This document shows, piece by piece, positions 1-9,311 of a stretch of DNA of 64,000 nucleotides. The notes below the pieces were generated by a model. That model saw only the letters and a program-made list of their open reading frames with translations. It was not told the DNA's origin and ran no database searches. The position numbers were made by a program, and so were the translations under genes. Source of the DNA: Aminobacter sp. AP02 (lineage in GTDB: Bacteria; Pseudomonadota; Alphaproteobacteria; Rhizobiales; Rhizobiaceae); NCBI RefSeq assembly GCF_003148805.1, contig NZ_QGGX01000001.1:124001-188000 (forward strand), written 5' to 3'. Position 1 is the stretch's first letter. Every line of letters starts with the position of its first letter.

Positions 1-603
1 CGCGACGAGATGCGCTTTTTCATCCGCGACCTGCAGCAGCGTGTCGGCATCACCAGCATCTACGTCACTCACGACCAGGCCGAAGCGATGGTCATGTCGG
101 ACAAGATCGTGGTGATGAGTGCCGGCACGATCTCGCAGTTCGGCTCGCCACGCGAAATCTACGAACGTCCCGCCTCGCAGTCAGTAGCCGGCTTCATCGG
201 CCGATCCAACACGATATCAGGCAAGATCGCCGAAGCGCTTGGCCAGGACAGCTACAAGGTCGACACGCCTTGCGGCAGCATAGGCACGACGGGCCCGGCG
301 GGCCTTGCCAAGGGGGCTGAGGTCAAGATCATGATCCGGCCGGAGAACATCCACACCCGAAAACAATGTGTTGGAGCAGGCCAAAAGCAAGAGGCTGGCT
401 CGGGGGAGGCGGGCAAGGACGAAAACGTGCTCGCGGGTGCCGTGGTCAACTCAGTCTACCAGGGGAGCGCCAACCAGCTCGCCGTCAAGCTCGCCAGCGG
501 CGACCGCGTGACGGTCGATGTCAACGGCCGCAACCCGCTCGACGTCGGCGAACAGGTCGCCTTGCGTTTTGCCGCCAGCGACACTTGGCTTTTGGCATCA
601 TGA
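1..603 (+). CDS. ABC transporter ATP-binding protein, C-terminal part (PotA-like, 5' end cut)
   Basis: The reading frame is open from base 1, so the gene begins before the window. The visible 200 residues begin just before the H-loop (TSIYVTHDQAEAM, about residues 18-30) and run into a TOBE-type C-terminal domain (IMIRPENI and following). Walker A, the signature motif and Walker B lie outside. The protein would energise import with the two permeases that follow. Its stop overlaps the next start (ATGA), so the genes are translationally coupled. The pairing with two spermidine/putrescine-type permeases suggests a polyamine, opine or iron-type substrate, but specificity cannot be read from this fragment. 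Confidence 0.92.
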   Translation, partial: RDEMRFFIRDLQQRVGITSIYVTHDQAEAMVMSDKIVVMSAGTISQFGSPREIYERPASQSVAGFIGRSNTISGKIAEALGQDSYKVDTPCGSIGTTGPAGLAKGAEVKIMIRPENIHTRKQCVGAGQKQEAGSGEAGKDENVLAGAVVNSVYQGSANQLAVKLASGDRVTVDVNGRNPLDVGEQVALRFAASDTWLLAS

Positions 604-1487
604 GCGCGCTCGAGGCAGTTCCACGCATCGAAAGCCGAAGCAATCGCGGCAGCGCCACCTGGATGGTGGTTCCAGCACTGGTGCTGCTCATCGGTTTTTT
701 TGCGCTGCCTTATCTCACGATCATCACCATGAGCTTGCGCGAGGCTTCCACCCGCGCCGTCTACGGCGAAGGCCTCACGCTTTCGCACTATACGACCGCA
801 CTTGGCGACTTCTACATCTGGGGCATCCTCGGCCGCACCTTGCTTATAGGCGCTACCGTCACGGTGCTTTCACTGCTGCTCGGTTATCCCGTTGCCTATC
901 ATCTCGCCAAGTCTCGATCGCGCTGGACAAGCTTGCTCTACATCTTCGTGCTGTCGCCGCTGCTCGTCGGGCTGGTGGTGCGGACCTTTGCGTGGATGAT
1001 TATCCTGTCCAACAACGGCGTCGCCAACCAGGCGCTCAAGGCCATCGGCCTGATCACTTTCCCCCTTCAACTGATGAACAACTCGCTCGGCGTTACGATC
1101 GCGCTGACGCATGTCTTCTTGCCCTTCATCATCCTGCCGCTGCTCGGCAATCTGCAGGCGATCAGCCCCGACCTCGCCATGGCCTCGCGCTCGCTCGGCG
1201 CCTCGCGGATGCGGACATTCTGGAAAGTGACGTTGCCGCTCAGCATGCCCGGCATCCAGGCCGGCACCATCCTGGTATTCGTGCTGTCGATCAGTGCCTA
1301 TGTCACGCCAGCCATGCTTGGCGGCACCGGCGGGCGCACCATGTCGGTGCTGGTGGTGCAATATCTCGTAGACAATTTCCGCTGGCCGGCAGGGGCAGCA
1401 CTCGCCATCATAATGGCGGCGGTGGCTGTCATGTTCGTCGGGCTCTATCTCAAGCTTACGGCGCGCGCGATGCGGAGGCTGCCATGA
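600..1487 (+). CDS. ABC transporter permease (PotB-like)
   Basis: This inner-membrane permease has 295 residues and about six hydrophobic segments, the first directly after a short cytoplasmic N-terminus (VPALVLLIGFFALPYL). The EAA loop that contacts the ATPase is visible as MASRSLGASRMRTFWKVTLP. The start is the ATG inside the ATGA overlap with the upstream ATPase; a longer upstream reading frame exists but would run through the ATPase gene in another frame. It belongs to the spermidine/putrescine permease family and would form a heterodimer with the next gene product. The substrate-binding protein of this system is not in the visible part of the operon. Confidence 0.93.
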   Translation: MSALEAVPRIESRSNRGSATWMVVPALVLLIGFFALPYLTIITMSLREASTRAVYGEGLTLSHYTTALGDFYIWGILGRTLLIGATVTVLSLLLGYPVAYHLAKSRSRWTSLLYIFVLSPLLVGLVVRTFAWMIILSNNGVANQALKAIGLITFPLQLMNNSLGVTIALTHVFLPFIILPLLGNLQAISPDLAMASRSLGASRMRTFWKVTLPLSMPGIQAGTILVFVLSISAYVTPAMLGGTGGRTMSVLVVQYLVDNFRWPAGAALAIIMAAVAVMFVGLYLKLTARAMRRLP

Positions 1488-2299
1488 CAGGTGCATCGTG
1501 CGGTGTCGAAAAGACCATCTGGGACAGGCTGTTCACCTCCCTTGTCGCGGCGATCTACATATTCCTGATGTTTCCGATCGTGCTGGTGGTGCTGCTGTCG
1601 TTCAATTCGGGCGAGTTCCTGGCCTTCCCGCTAGAAGGCTTTTCGCTGCGCTGGTTCGAGGCACTGTTTTCAAACAAGCGCTTCCTCGACGCCACGCTCT
1701 ATTCGATTCAGATCGCCGCGGTCTCGACAATCGTCAATGGCGTGATCGGCACGCTGGCTGCGATCTATGTCGCCCGCTATGCCAAGGTTGCCCGCGACTT
1801 CATGCGCCTTATCATGACGGCACCTCTCCTGGTGCCCGAGATCCTGACGGCGATAGCGCTGCTGTTTTACTTCTACGAAATCCGGATTGGCACTGACTAT
1901 TCGATCGGCATCCAGATCGGCCATATCGTCGTCACATTCCCCTATGTGTTCCTCAATGTTTCCTCGGCGCTGTTCAATTTCGACCGCTCGCAGGAGGAAG
2001 CCGCGCGCAGCTTGGGTGCGAGCGGCTGGATGACGTTCCGGCGCGTGACGCTGCCGGCGATCAAGCCCGGCATCATCACCGGCTGCCTCTTTGCCTTCGT
2101 CATCTCCTTTGACATCTTCAACATCTCGCTGCTGCTGAAGTCGCTCGGAAAAAACACGTTGCCGCTGGAACTGTTCGACTATCTGCGCTTCAACTTCGAC
2201 CCGACGGCAGCGGCGATTGCCTCGCTCAGCATCTTTATGACCTTCACCGCGATCCTCATCATCGACCGAACGGTCGGACTGAGGTCGCTACGGTTCTGA
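1484..2299 (+). CDS. ABC transporter permease (PotC-like)
   Basis: This is the second permease of the first operon, with 271 residues, an N-terminal membrane segment (VAAIYIFLMFPIVLVVLLSF) and an EAA loop (AARSLGASGWMTFRRVTLP) typical of PotC/PotI proteins. The start ATG overlaps the stop of the preceding permease, so ATPase and both permeases form one translationally coupled unit. It appears to be the last gene of its operon, because the next gene has its own promoter-like region. No strong terminator is visible behind it. Confidence 0.93.
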   Translation: MTGASCGVEKTIWDRLFTSLVAAIYIFLMFPIVLVVLLSFNSGEFLAFPLEGFSLRWFEALFSNKRFLDATLYSIQIAAVSTIVNGVIGTLAAIYVARYAKVARDFMRLIMTAPLLVPEILTAIALLFYFYEIRIGTDYSIGIQIGHIVVTFPYVFLNVSSALFNFDRSQEEAARSLGASGWMTFRRVTLPAIKPGIITGCLFAFVISFDIFNISLLLKSLGKNTLPLELFDYLRFNFDPTAAAIASLSIFMTFTAILIIDRTVGLRSLRF

Positions 2300-2380
2300 C
2301 GATGATCAGAGAAAACGAGAAGTGATGGGAAAACTGCCAAGGTGTGGCGCGATTTATGCGGTCGGGCGGAAGCCGCTCGC

Positions 2381-2410
2381 TTGACAAGCTATCGGCCATA
2401 AAAATACATT
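2381..2410 (+). promoter_or_regulatory. Candidate sigma-70 promoter of the polar amino acid ABC operon
   Basis: A consensus TTGACA (2381-2386) is followed after 17 bases by ATACAT (2404-2409). It lies in the 249-base gap between two operons and points into the substrate-binding protein gene. The -10 is imperfect. Confidence 0.5.
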
Positions 2411-2416
2411 TCAATA

Positions 2417-2433
2417 TCAGAATAGAGTTCTGA
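2417..2433. promoter_or_regulatory. Inverted repeat TCAGAA-N5-TTCTGA, candidate operator
   Basis: A perfect 6-base inverted repeat with a 5-base spacer sits immediately downstream of the candidate -10 element, where a bound repressor would block initiation. No regulator gene is adjacent within the window, so the binding protein is unknown. Confidence 0.5.
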
Positions 2434-2548
2434 CGTGACGGAAGCCAGACAACAAGAGCGCTCCGCGCCGTTCGAGGGGAACGCCGGCACGAGGACGAAG
2501 CCAGGGGCAGCCGCCACCGGTCATCCCAGCACAATGAGGAGGGTTAAA

Positions 2549-3415
2549 GTGCATCATCATTCGCTTCTGCGCGGCGCACAATTCGCCGCAATGGCCATCA
2601 CGGCCCTGATCGCTGGCGCCGGCACGCTCGCAGCCGCCGAACTGCCCAAGTCGCCTGAGGTCAAAGAGACCGGCAAGCTGATCATGGCCAACACGCTCGA
2701 GTATGCACCGTTCGAGTTTATCGCCGAAGACGGCAAGCAGGTCGGCATCAACATCGAGCTCGCCCAGGAAGCGGCCAAGCTGCTCGGCGCCGAGCTTGAG
2801 GTCACCCGTATTCCCTTTCCCTCGATGGTGCCTGGCCTAGCTGCCGGCCGCTTCAAGGTAGCCTGGGAGACATTCGCGGCGACCGACGACCGCCTGAAGC
2901 AGGTAGACTTCGTCATGTTCATCAAGTCGGGCATCGTGGCTTCGACCACGCCCGACAAGGCGCCGTCCTTCCAGGGCGAGAACAATCTTTGCGGCAAGCG
3001 TGTTGGTGTTATCGGCGGAGCGGTTTCGGACTTTATCGCCGACCGCCTGAATGAAGAATGCAAAGCCAAGGGCAAGCCTGAGCTCGTCAAGAGCATCTTC
3101 CCGGAGGGCAAGGACATAATCCAGGCCGTGCTCTCCGACCGTCTTGATGCGCGCCTGGACGACGCCACTGCCTCTGGCTATTTCGAAGTGACAAGCAAGG
3201 GCCAGTTGGTGGTGGTGCCCGGTCTCTACGACGTCGCGCCGCTTGGTATCGCGATCCCCAAGGGCGACAAAGAAACCGCCGAGATGCTGAGCGCTGCGCT
3301 CAACGAGCTGATCAAGAACGGCACCTACAAGACGATCATGGCCAAGTACGGCATGACCAGTGCGATGATCGAGGAAGCCTACGTCGTCGATGCGGCCGAC
3401 AAGATCCGCAAGTAA
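2549..3415 (+). CDS. Polar amino acid-type ABC transporter substrate-binding protein
   Basis: This is a periplasmic solute receptor of the SBP_bac_3 family. The chosen start is the GTG at 2549, because GAGGAGGG (2536-2543) lies six bases before it and the N-terminus then reads as a signal peptide (His-rich start, basic residue, hydrophobic [18 protein letters not shown]). An in-frame ATG at 2534 overlaps that ribosome-binding site and is less likely. The mature part begins near ELPKSPEV and contains the family pattern LEYAPFEF and [15 protein letters not shown]. The mature protein is about 265 residues, normal for the family. It heads a three-gene operon with a HisM-type permease and a GlnQ-type ATPase; the exact ligand is not predictable. 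Confidence 0.93.
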   Translation: MHHHSLLRGAQFAAMAITALIAGAGTLAAAELPKSPEVKETGKLIMANTLEYAPFEFIAEDGKQVGINIELAQEAAKLLGAELEVTRIPFPSMVPGLAAGRFKVAWETFAATDDRLKQVDFVMFIKSGIVASTTPDKAPSFQGENNLCGKRVGVIGGAVSDFIADRLNEECKAKGKPELVKSIFPEGKDIIQAVLSDRLDARLDDATASGYFEVTSKGQLVVVPGLYDVAPLGIAIPKGDKETAEMLSAALNELIKNGTYKTIMAKYGMTSAMIEEAYVVDAADKIRK

Positions 3416-3422
3416 GCGATCC

Positions 3423-3458
3423 GGCTCGGGGAGAGGATTTTCAACCTCTTGCCGAGCC
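3423..3458 (+). terminator. Intra-operon hairpin after the substrate-binding protein gene
   Basis: GGCTCGG (3423-3429) pairs with CCGAGCC (3452-3458), and inside it AGAGG (3432-3436) pairs with CCTCT (3445-3449). It begins seven bases after the stop codon and is followed by only a weak T-rich stretch. It is more likely an attenuator or 3' stabiliser that favours the receptor over the membrane genes than a full terminator. Confidence 0.6.
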
Positions 3459-3487
3459 ATTTCATTGTCTATCGGGAGGGCGGTTGA

Positions 3488-4411
3488 ATGAACCGGGCCG
3501 AAACGCAAACGCCGCCACCGGAGGCGCTTACCGTCGTTCCGCTGCGCCACTATGGCCTTTGGGTCGGAACAGTGATCACGCTGGTCATCCTCGGCCTGGT
3601 ACTCAAGGCGCTCGCCACCAACCCGGCTTTCGACTGGCCGACCGTCGGCAAATACCTCTTCCATCCATCGATCATGCGTGGCCTTGGGCAGACGCTGCTC
3701 CTGACGGTCACCATCATGGTGCTGGCTATCATCATCGGCACCATCGTTGCCATCATGCGCCTGTCGCCGAGCCGGATCCTCAATGCCTTTGCCAGCGCCT
3801 ACATCTGGTTCTTCCGCGGCGCGCCGGCGCTGATCCAGCTGATCTTCTGGTTCAACCTGTCGCTGATCGTGCGCGAATTCTCGCTGACGCTGCCGTTCGT
3901 TGGCACGTTGTTCACTGTCAAGACCAACGACTTCATGACGCCTTTCGTGGCCGCCGTGATCGCCTTGTCGCTGCACGAAGCCGGCTACATGGCCGAGATC
4001 GTGCGCGCCGGCATAAATTCGGTGGCGAGCGGACAGACCGAAGCTGCCGGCAGCCTGGGCATGAACCACCGGCTGATCCTGCGCCGCATCACGCTGCCCC
4101 AGGCGATGCGCTTTATCGTGCCGCCTACCGGCAACGAAACGATCAATCTCCTCAAAACGACGTCGCTGGTGACCATCATCGCCGTCAACGACCTGCTTTA
4201 TGCCGCGCAGAGCATCTATGCCCGAACCTTCGAGACCATTCCGCTGCTGATAGTAGTGGCGTTCTGGTACCTGTTCGTCGTTACCATCCTGTCGATTTGC
4301 CAGCACTACATCGAGCAATATTACGGCAAGAGCGACCAGCAGCAGGGCGTGTCGATGGGCGGCATGCTGAAACGCGCCTTCAGGTTCGGACGGGTGGCAC
4401 AGCCAGCATGA
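3488..4411 (+). CDS. Amino acid ABC transporter permease (HisM/GlnP family)
   Basis: This inner-membrane permease has 307 residues and a strong Shine-Dalgarno (GGGAGGGCGG) just upstream of the chosen ATG. The family EAA loop is clear: [20 protein letters not shown], followed by [13 protein letters not shown] and KTTSLV, which is diagnostic for polar amino acid permeases. There is a single permease gene, so it probably works as a homodimer with the following ATPase. The long cytoplasmic N-terminus before the first hydrophobic segment is slightly unusual. It is coupled to the next gene by an ATGA overlap. Confidence 0.94.
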   Translation: MNRAETQTPPPEALTVVPLRHYGLWVGTVITLVILGLVLKALATNPAFDWPTVGKYLFHPSIMRGLGQTLLLTVTIMVLAIIIGTIVAIMRLSPSRILNAFASAYIWFFRGAPALIQLIFWFNLSLIVREFSLTLPFVGTLFTVKTNDFMTPFVAAVIALSLHEAGYMAEIVRAGINSVASGQTEAAGSLGMNHRLILRRITLPQAMRFIVPPTGNETINLLKTTSLVTIIAVNDLLYAAQSIYARTFETIPLLIVVAFWYLFVVTILSICQHYIEQYYGKSDQQQGVSMGGMLKRAFRFGRVAQPA

Positions 4412-5211
4412 CTTCGAAAGCAGAAAACCAGGCCCGCTTCGGCGTTCCCCAAAACTCCATGGTGTTCGCACGCGGCGTACGCAAATCCTTCGGTGCCGTC
4501 GAGGTGCTGAAAGGCATCGACCTCAACGTGCCCACAGGGTCTGTCGCCTGCGTCATCGGCCCGTCAGGCTCGGGCAAGAGCACCTTCCTGCGTTGCATCA
4601 ACCATCTTGAAGAGGTCAGTGGTGGAGTGCTCCTGGTCGACGGCGAGTTCGTCGGCTACGACCTGCGCCACGGCAAGCTCCACGAGGTCAACAACAAGCT
4701 GTTGTGCCAGCGCCGCGCCGACATCGGCATGGTATTCCAGTCGTTCAACCTGTTCTCGCACATGACTGCGCTCGAAAACCTGATAGAGGCGCCGATCATG
4801 GTGAAGGGCATGTCCAAGGCGGAAGCCAAGGACAAGGCCTACGCGTTGCTTGAACGCGTCGGGCTTTCCGCCAAGGCTGACTCTTATCCACGCCAGCTAT
4901 CGGGCGGACAGCAACAACGCGTGGCCATTGCCCGCGCGCTTGCGATGAACCCGAAGGTACTTCTGTTCGACGAGCCGACGTCGGCCCTCGATCCCGAACT
5001 TGTCGGTGAAGTTCTGGTCGTCATGCGCGACCTTGCCGAAAGCGGCATGACGATGGTGGTCGTCACTCATGAGATCGGATTTGCCCGCGAGGTCGGCGAC
5101 CAACTGATCTTCATGGATCGCGGCGTGGTCGAAGAACGCGGCGAACCCAGGGAAATGATCGCCAATCCGCAATCGCCGCGCACGCGGGAATTCCTGTCGC
5201 ACGTTTTGTGA
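4408..5211 (+). CDS. Amino acid ABC transporter ATP-binding protein (GlnQ/HisP family)
   Basis: This 267-residue ATPase contains Walker A (GPSGSGKST, about residues 51-59), the signature LSGGQQQR, Walker B ([13 protein letters not shown]) and the H-loop (VVTHE). The start is the ATG in the ATGA overlap with the permease gene. A longer open frame extends upstream but only as a shadow over the permease gene. The insert between Walker A and the Q-loop ([15 protein letters not shown]) is longer than in GlnQ and resembles HisP-like ATPases of opine/amino acid systems. It is the last gene of the operon; a convergent gene follows. Confidence 0.95.
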   Translation: MTSKAENQARFGVPQNSMVFARGVRKSFGAVEVLKGIDLNVPTGSVACVIGPSGSGKSTFLRCINHLEEVSGGVLLVDGEFVGYDLRHGKLHEVNNKLLCQRRADIGMVFQSFNLFSHMTALENLIEAPIMVKGMSKAEAKDKAYALLERVGLSAKADSYPRQLSGGQQQRVAIARALAMNPKVLLFDEPTSALDPELVGEVLVVMRDLAESGMTMVVVTHEIGFAREVGDQLIFMDRGVVEERGEPREMIANPQSPRTREFLSHVL

Positions 5212-5255
5212 TACCCGTGTTGGACAAGGGTGAAGAGGGCGCTCACAGGGCCCGC

Positions 5256-5272
5256 GCGGCAGGTCTTGCCGC
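5256..5272. terminator. Weak bidirectional hairpin between convergent operons
   Basis: GCGGCA pairs with TGCCGC around a five-base loop in the 200-base gap between the amino acid ABC operon and the aldehyde dehydrogenase gene. There is no T-run on either side, so termination may be Rho-dependent. Nothing else was recognised in the gap. Confidence 0.3.
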
Positions 5273-5411
5273 CTCTATGGCTCCGCTGCCAACTGCGAGC
5301 GGGACCACGACCGGCTTTGCTGCAACGCCTTAGTTGAGACGCACAGAGGAACGGCGCACTGCCGATCAGGCGGCGCCGATTCGTGCTGCAGGACAGCCGA
5401 TACCCAGCCAC

Positions 5412-6863
5412 TCAGAACGGGTAGTGACGGTGGCCGCTTTGGATCGTGATCCAGCGCAGCTCGGTGAACTCGGCAATCGCCGCCTTGCCTCCGAAACGGC
5501 CGTAGCCCGATGCCTTGACGCCGCCGAAGGGCATCTGCGCCTCGTCATGAACCGTTGGACCGTTGATGTGGCAGATGCCGCTTTCGACGCGCGCGGCGAC
5601 TTCCATCGCACGGCCTATGTCGCGGCCGAAGACCGCCGCCGACAGTCCGTATTCGCTGTCGTTGGCGACGCGCACCGCCTCGTCGACGCCGCTGACGCGG
5701 ATCACCGAGACGATCGGGCCGAACGACTCGTCGCTGTAGACGCGCATGGCCGAGGTGACGTTGTCGATGACTGTTGCCTGCATCACCGTCTCGCTGGAAT
5801 CGCCGCCGGCGACCACGGTCGCGCCCTTGGAGGTGGCATCGGCCACCAGTTCGTGGATGCGCTTGACCGCCTCGATGTTGACCACGGAGCCGAGGATGGT
5901 GCCCGGTATGCGCGGATCGCCGGCCTTGAGCGTCTTCGCCTTGGCCGCGAGCTTGGCCACGAACGCGTCGGCCACCGCGTCGTCGACGATCAGGCGCTCG
6001 GTGGACATGCAGATCTGGCCCTGGTTCATGAAGGCGCCGAAGGCGGCGGCGTTGACCGCCTCGTCGATGTCGGCGTCGTCGAGCACCAGCAACGGCGCCT
6101 TGCCGCCGAGCTCCAGCAACGCCGGCTTGAGGTGGCGTGCGGCGGTCTCGGCGACGATGCGGCCGACGCGGGTCGAACCGGTGAAATTGACCCGGCGCAC
6201 GGCCGGATGCGCGATCAGCGCGTTGACGATCTCAGGCGCGTCGTCCGGCGCGTTGGTGATGAAGGAGACCACGCCGGCCGGCAGTCCGGCATCCTTCAGC
6301 ACCTCGGCAATGAGCTGGTGCGTCGCCGGGCAGAGTTCCGAAGCCTTGAGCACCACGGTGTTGCCGCAGGCCAGCGGCATGGCGATGGAGCGCACTCCAA
6401 GGATGACGGGTGCGTTCCACGGCGCGATGGCGAGGATGACGCCGACCGGCTGGCGGATGCCCATGGCGAAGCTGCCGGGGATGTCGGAAGGGATGACCTC
6501 GCCGGAAATCTGGGTGGTCATCGAGCCCGCCTCGCGCAGCATGTTGGCGGCGAGGTGGGCGTTGAAGCCGGCCCAGCCGGGCGTGGCACCGGTTTCGGCT
6601 CCCATGCGGGCGATGAAGTCGGGCGTGCGCGCCTCGAGCAGGTCGGCCGCCTTGAGCAGGTACTTGCGGCGTTCGCCGGGACCGGTCTTCGACCAGGCCG
6701 GGAAGGCGGCTGCCGCCGCGGCCACGGCCGCGCGCGCATCCGCCAACGAGGCCGCGGCCGCGGTCGTGGCATCGCCCTTGGTCAGCGGGTCCTTGCGGCT
6801 GAACACCCGGCCGTCGCTAGCGTCGCGATACTGATTGTCGATCATCAGCTGGACATTGAACAT
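5412..6863 (-). CDS. NAD(P)-dependent aldehyde dehydrogenase
   Basis: This 483-residue cytoplasmic enzyme oxidises an aldehyde to the acid. The catalytic pair is present: Glu251 in LELGGKAP and Cys285 in NQGQICMS, 34 residues apart as in the family. The gene is closest in pattern to the salicylaldehyde/vanillin/benzaldehyde dehydrogenase group, which suggests an aromatic or medium-size aldehyde, but that is inference. It is the last gene of the minus-strand Liv-type transporter operon, only 15 bases after the LivF-like gene and with its own GGAAAG ribosome-binding site, so it probably acts on a product of the imported compound. Confidence 0.93.
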   Translation of the reverse strand: MFNVQLMIDNQYRDASDGRVFSRKDPLTKGDATTAAAASLADARAAVAAAAAAFPAWSKTGPGERRKYLLKAADLLEARTPDFIARMGAETGATPGWAGFNAHLAANMLREAGSMTTQISGEVIPSDIPGSFAMGIRQPVGVILAIAPWNAPVILGVRSIAMPLACGNTVVLKASELCPATHQLIAEVLKDAGLPAGVVSFITNAPDDAPEIVNALIAHPAVRRVNFTGSTRVGRIVAETAARHLKPALLELGGKAPLLVLDDADIDEAVNAAAFGAFMNQGQICMSTERLIVDDAVADAFVAKLAAKAKTLKAGDPRIPGTILGSVVNIEAVKRIHELVADATSKGATVVAGGDSSETVMQATVIDNVTSAMRVYSDESFGPIVSVIRVSGVDEAVRVANDSEYGLSAAVFGRDIGRAMEVAARVESGICHINGPTVHDEAQMPFGGVKASGYGRFGGKAAIAEFTELRWITIQSGHRHYPF

Positions 6864-6878
6864 GGAGCTTTCCTTCCT

Positions 6879-7625
6879 TCAGATTTCGTTCTGATTGGCG
6901 GTGTTTAGTCCGAGATAGGCGCGCTGGACGGCGGGATCGGCGCGCAGGTCTGCCGCCGTGCCCCCACCGACCACGCGACCGTTCTCGATGAGATAGCCGC
7001 GGTCGGCGATCTTCAGGCTGGCTCGCGTGTTCTGTTCGACGAGCAATATGCCGATGCCCTCGTCGGCGACGCGGCGCAGCGTCGCGAAAAGCTGCTGCGT
7101 CACGACCGGTGCCAGCCCCAGCGACGGCTCGTCGAGCAGCACGAAGTCGGGCGAAGACATCAGCGCACGTCCGATGGCGAGCATCTGCTGCTCGCCGCCG
7201 CTCATGGTGCGGGCGACCTGCGAGCGGCGTTCGGCGAGACGGGGGAACATCGCAAGCACCTTGGCGAGGCGATCTGCCTCGCCGGCGCGGGCGCGGCGGG
7301 CGAAGGCGCCGAGTTCCAGGTTCTCGGCGACGGTGAGGTCGCCGAACAGGCCGCGCCCCTCGGGCACCAGTGAGAGCCCCGCCTCGACGATCTCGTGCGG
7401 CCTCAGCGTCGAAAGCTCGGCTCCGGCGAGCGTCACCCGCGCGCCCTTAGCCGTGGCGACCAGCCCCGCCAGCGCCTTGAGCAGGCTTGACTTGCCGGCG
7501 CCGTTGGAGCCCAGCACGGCGACGATCTCGCCGCGATGCGCGTCGATGGCGATGTCGCGCAGCGCCTGGTGGCGGCCGTAGGCGACCGAAAGCGACCTGA
7601 CGGAGAGAGCGGTCCGCTCAGTCAT
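6879..7625 (-). CDS. Branched-chain amino acid-type ABC transporter ATP-binding protein (LivF-like)
   Basis: This 248-residue ATPase carries Walker A (GSNGAGKSS), the signature MSGGEQQML, Walker B (FVLLDEPSLGLAP) and the short LivF-type H-loop region (LLVEQNTR). Its start overlaps the stop of the LivG-like gene by eight bases. It is paired with that ATPase, two permeases and a receptor in one minus-strand operon. Transporters of this class import branched-chain amino acids but also urea, amides and aromatic compounds, so the name reflects the family and not the substrate. Confidence 0.94.
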   Translation of the reverse strand: MTERTALSVRSLSVAYGRHQALRDIAIDAHRGEIVAVLGSNGAGKSSLLKALAGLVATAKGARVTLAGAELSTLRPHEIVEAGLSLVPEGRGLFGDLTVAENLELGAFARRARAGEADRLAKVLAMFPRLAERRSQVARTMSGGEQQMLAIGRALMSSPDFVLLDEPSLGLAPVVTQQLFATLRRVADEGIGILLVEQNTRASLKIADRGYLIENGRVVGGGTAADLRADPAVQRAYLGLNTANQNEI

Positions 7626-8346
7626 CTTCCTCTCCCAGATAGGCTGCGATCACCGCCGGATCGGACATGACGGCCGTCGTCTCGCCTTCGGCGACGATGG
7701 CGCCGGCATTCATCACCACGCAGCGTTCGCAGAGCTGGCGGATGGCCGACATGACATGCTCGACCATCAGCACCGTGACGCCCTCCTGCGAGAGCGAGCG
7801 GATCAGGGCGATGCCGCCGTCGAGTTCGCTGGCGTTGAGGCCCGCGAGCCATTCGTCGAGCAGCAGGAGCCGCGGCGACAGGGCGAGCGCGCGGGCGAGT
7901 TCGAGCCGCTTCTGGTCGACATAGGTGAGTTCGGCGGCCTGCGCCTCGGCGCGTCCGCCAAGGCCGACGCGCTCGAGCAGGCGGTCGGCTTCGTTCGCGG
8001 CTGCCTGTCCCCAGAGCGGCCGGTCGCGGAAGGCAAGGCCGGCGACCACGTTCTCCCGAGCGGTCATGTCGTTGATGACGCGAACCAGTTGGAAGGTGCG
8101 GGCGATGCCGCCGCGGGCGATCAGGTGCGGCCGCCGACCGGTGATGTCCTTGCCGACCAGCCGGACGGTGCCTGCGTCGGGTTTGAGGTTGCCGGAAATC
8201 AGGTTCATCATCGTCGTCTTGCCGGAGCCGTTCGGCCCCAGCAGGCCCGTCACCTCGCCGGCGGCGACAGTGAAGCCGGCTTCGCGCACCGCCGTCAGGC
8301 CGCCGAAGCGCTTGGTGAGGCCAGAGACTTGCAGCAGCGTGGTCAT
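7618..8346 (-). CDS. Branched-chain amino acid-type ABC transporter ATP-binding protein (LivG-like)
   Basis: This 242-residue ATPase has Walker A (GPNGSGKTT), the Q-loop region IARTFQLVRVINDMTARENV typical of LivG proteins, Walker B (LLLLDEWLAGLN) and H-loop (LMVEHVM). Two departures stand out. Walker B has DEW in place of DEP. The signature region reads AAELTYVDQKRLELARAL instead of LSYGxQR, so the signature is degenerate. The start ATG overlaps the stop of the preceding permease gene; a longer frame upstream is only a shadow of that permease. Confidence 0.92.
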   Translation of the reverse strand: MTTLLQVSGLTKRFGGLTAVREAGFTVAAGEVTGLLGPNGSGKTTMMNLISGNLKPDAGTVRLVGKDITGRRPHLIARGGIARTFQLVRVINDMTARENVVAGLAFRDRPLWGQAAANEADRLLERVGLGGRAEAQAAELTYVDQKRLELARALALSPRLLLLDEWLAGLNASELDGGIALIRSLSQEGVTVLMVEHVMSAIRQLCERCVVMNAGAIVAEGETTAVMSDPAVIAAYLGEEDD

Positions 8347-9311
8347 GGCCGCGCCTCCGCCGAATGTGCCTTTCGGTCGGTTTCGGGCTCGGGTTTCGTG
8401 CGGGATCGGCTTAGCTTGCCGATGGCGCCGGCCACGCCCTGCGGCAGGAGATAGACGATCAGCATGAACACGATGCCCAGGATCAGCAGGTAGTGGTTGG
8501 GAAAGTTGGCGTTGAGCCAGTCGAACAGCAGCGTCAGCGGGATGACGCCGAGCAGCGGGCCCCACAGCCGCTGGACGCCGCCGAGCAGCGCCATGATGAC
8601 GGTCTGGAAGGAAATCTGCGGATTGAAGGCGATCGCCGGGTCGATATAGGTCCAGCGCGGCGCCATGATCGCGCCGGTGAGCGTCATGAACAGCGCGCTC
8701 AGCACGAACAGCATCAGCTTGGCGCGGGTGGTGTCGATGCCGACATGGCGCGCCACCGTCTCGTCGCCGCCGATGACGCGGAGCGCAAAGCCGAGCCGCG
8801 ACCGGCCGATCAGGTAGCCGGTCAGGTAGAGAATGGCGGCGAGGCCAAGCAGTTGCCAGTAGATCATCGACTGGTCGGTATCGAGGAAGACGTAGCGGCC
8901 CACCGTGTTGGTCACCTTCACCTCGTACCAGGTCACGACCTGGCGGATGAGTTCGGTCAGCCCGAAGGAGAAGATGACGAAATAGATGCCGGCGAGCCTG
9001 AGCGTGGAAAGGCCGACCACGAATGCAAGCAGCGTGCCGTTGACGGCGGCGGCAAGAACGACGATCGGCCATGGCAGCACTTCGCCCAGCACCGCGACCG
9101 TATAGGCGCCGACGCCGAAGAAGGCGACGGTTGCAAGCGAGATATAGCGGGTAGGGCCGGAGAACAGCGCCCAGGCGGTGGCGAGGATCGCGTAGTTGGC
9201 GATGGCGATGGCCAGCGACATGCCGTAGCCGTCGGCGACGAAGGGCACCAGCGCGAGCGCGGCGAAGACAGCCGCGCCGGCGGCGATGACGAGAGCGGGA
9301 CGGGCGGTCAT
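8343..9311 (-). CDS. Branched-chain amino acid-type ABC transporter permease (LivM-like)
   Basis: This 322-residue inner-membrane permease has about eight to ten hydrophobic segments. LivM features visible are GYGMSLAIAIANYAILA near the N-terminus and the cytoplasmic coupling loop SRLGFALRVIGGDETVARHVG. The start overlaps the stop of the LivH-like gene, and the stop overlaps the LivG-like start, so the four membrane and ATPase genes are all coupled. The C-terminus ends in a charged tail after LPQGVAGAIGKL. Confidence 0.93.
   Translation of the reverse strand: MTARPALVIAAGAAVFAALALVPFVADGYGMSLAIAIANYAILATAWALFSGPTRYISLATVAFFGVGAYTVAVLGEVLPWPIVVLAAAVNGTLLAFVVGLSTLRLAGIYFVIFSFGLTELIRQVVTWYEVKVTNTVGRYVFLDTDQSMIYWQLLGLAAILYLTGYLIGRSRLGFALRVIGGDETVARHVGIDTTRAKLMLFVLSALFMTLTGAIMAPRWTYIDPAIAFNPQISFQTVIMALLGGVQRLWGPLLGVIPLTLLFDWLNANFPNHYLLILGIVFMLIVYLLPQGVAGAIGKLSRSRTKPEPETDRKAHSAEARP

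Noticed and set aside
5334-6908. 524-residue plus-strand open frame opposite the aldehyde dehydrogenase gene
   Set aside because: It is Arg/Asp/Gly-rich low-complexity translation with no family features; it is a GC-driven shadow of the clear dehydrogenase on the minus strand.
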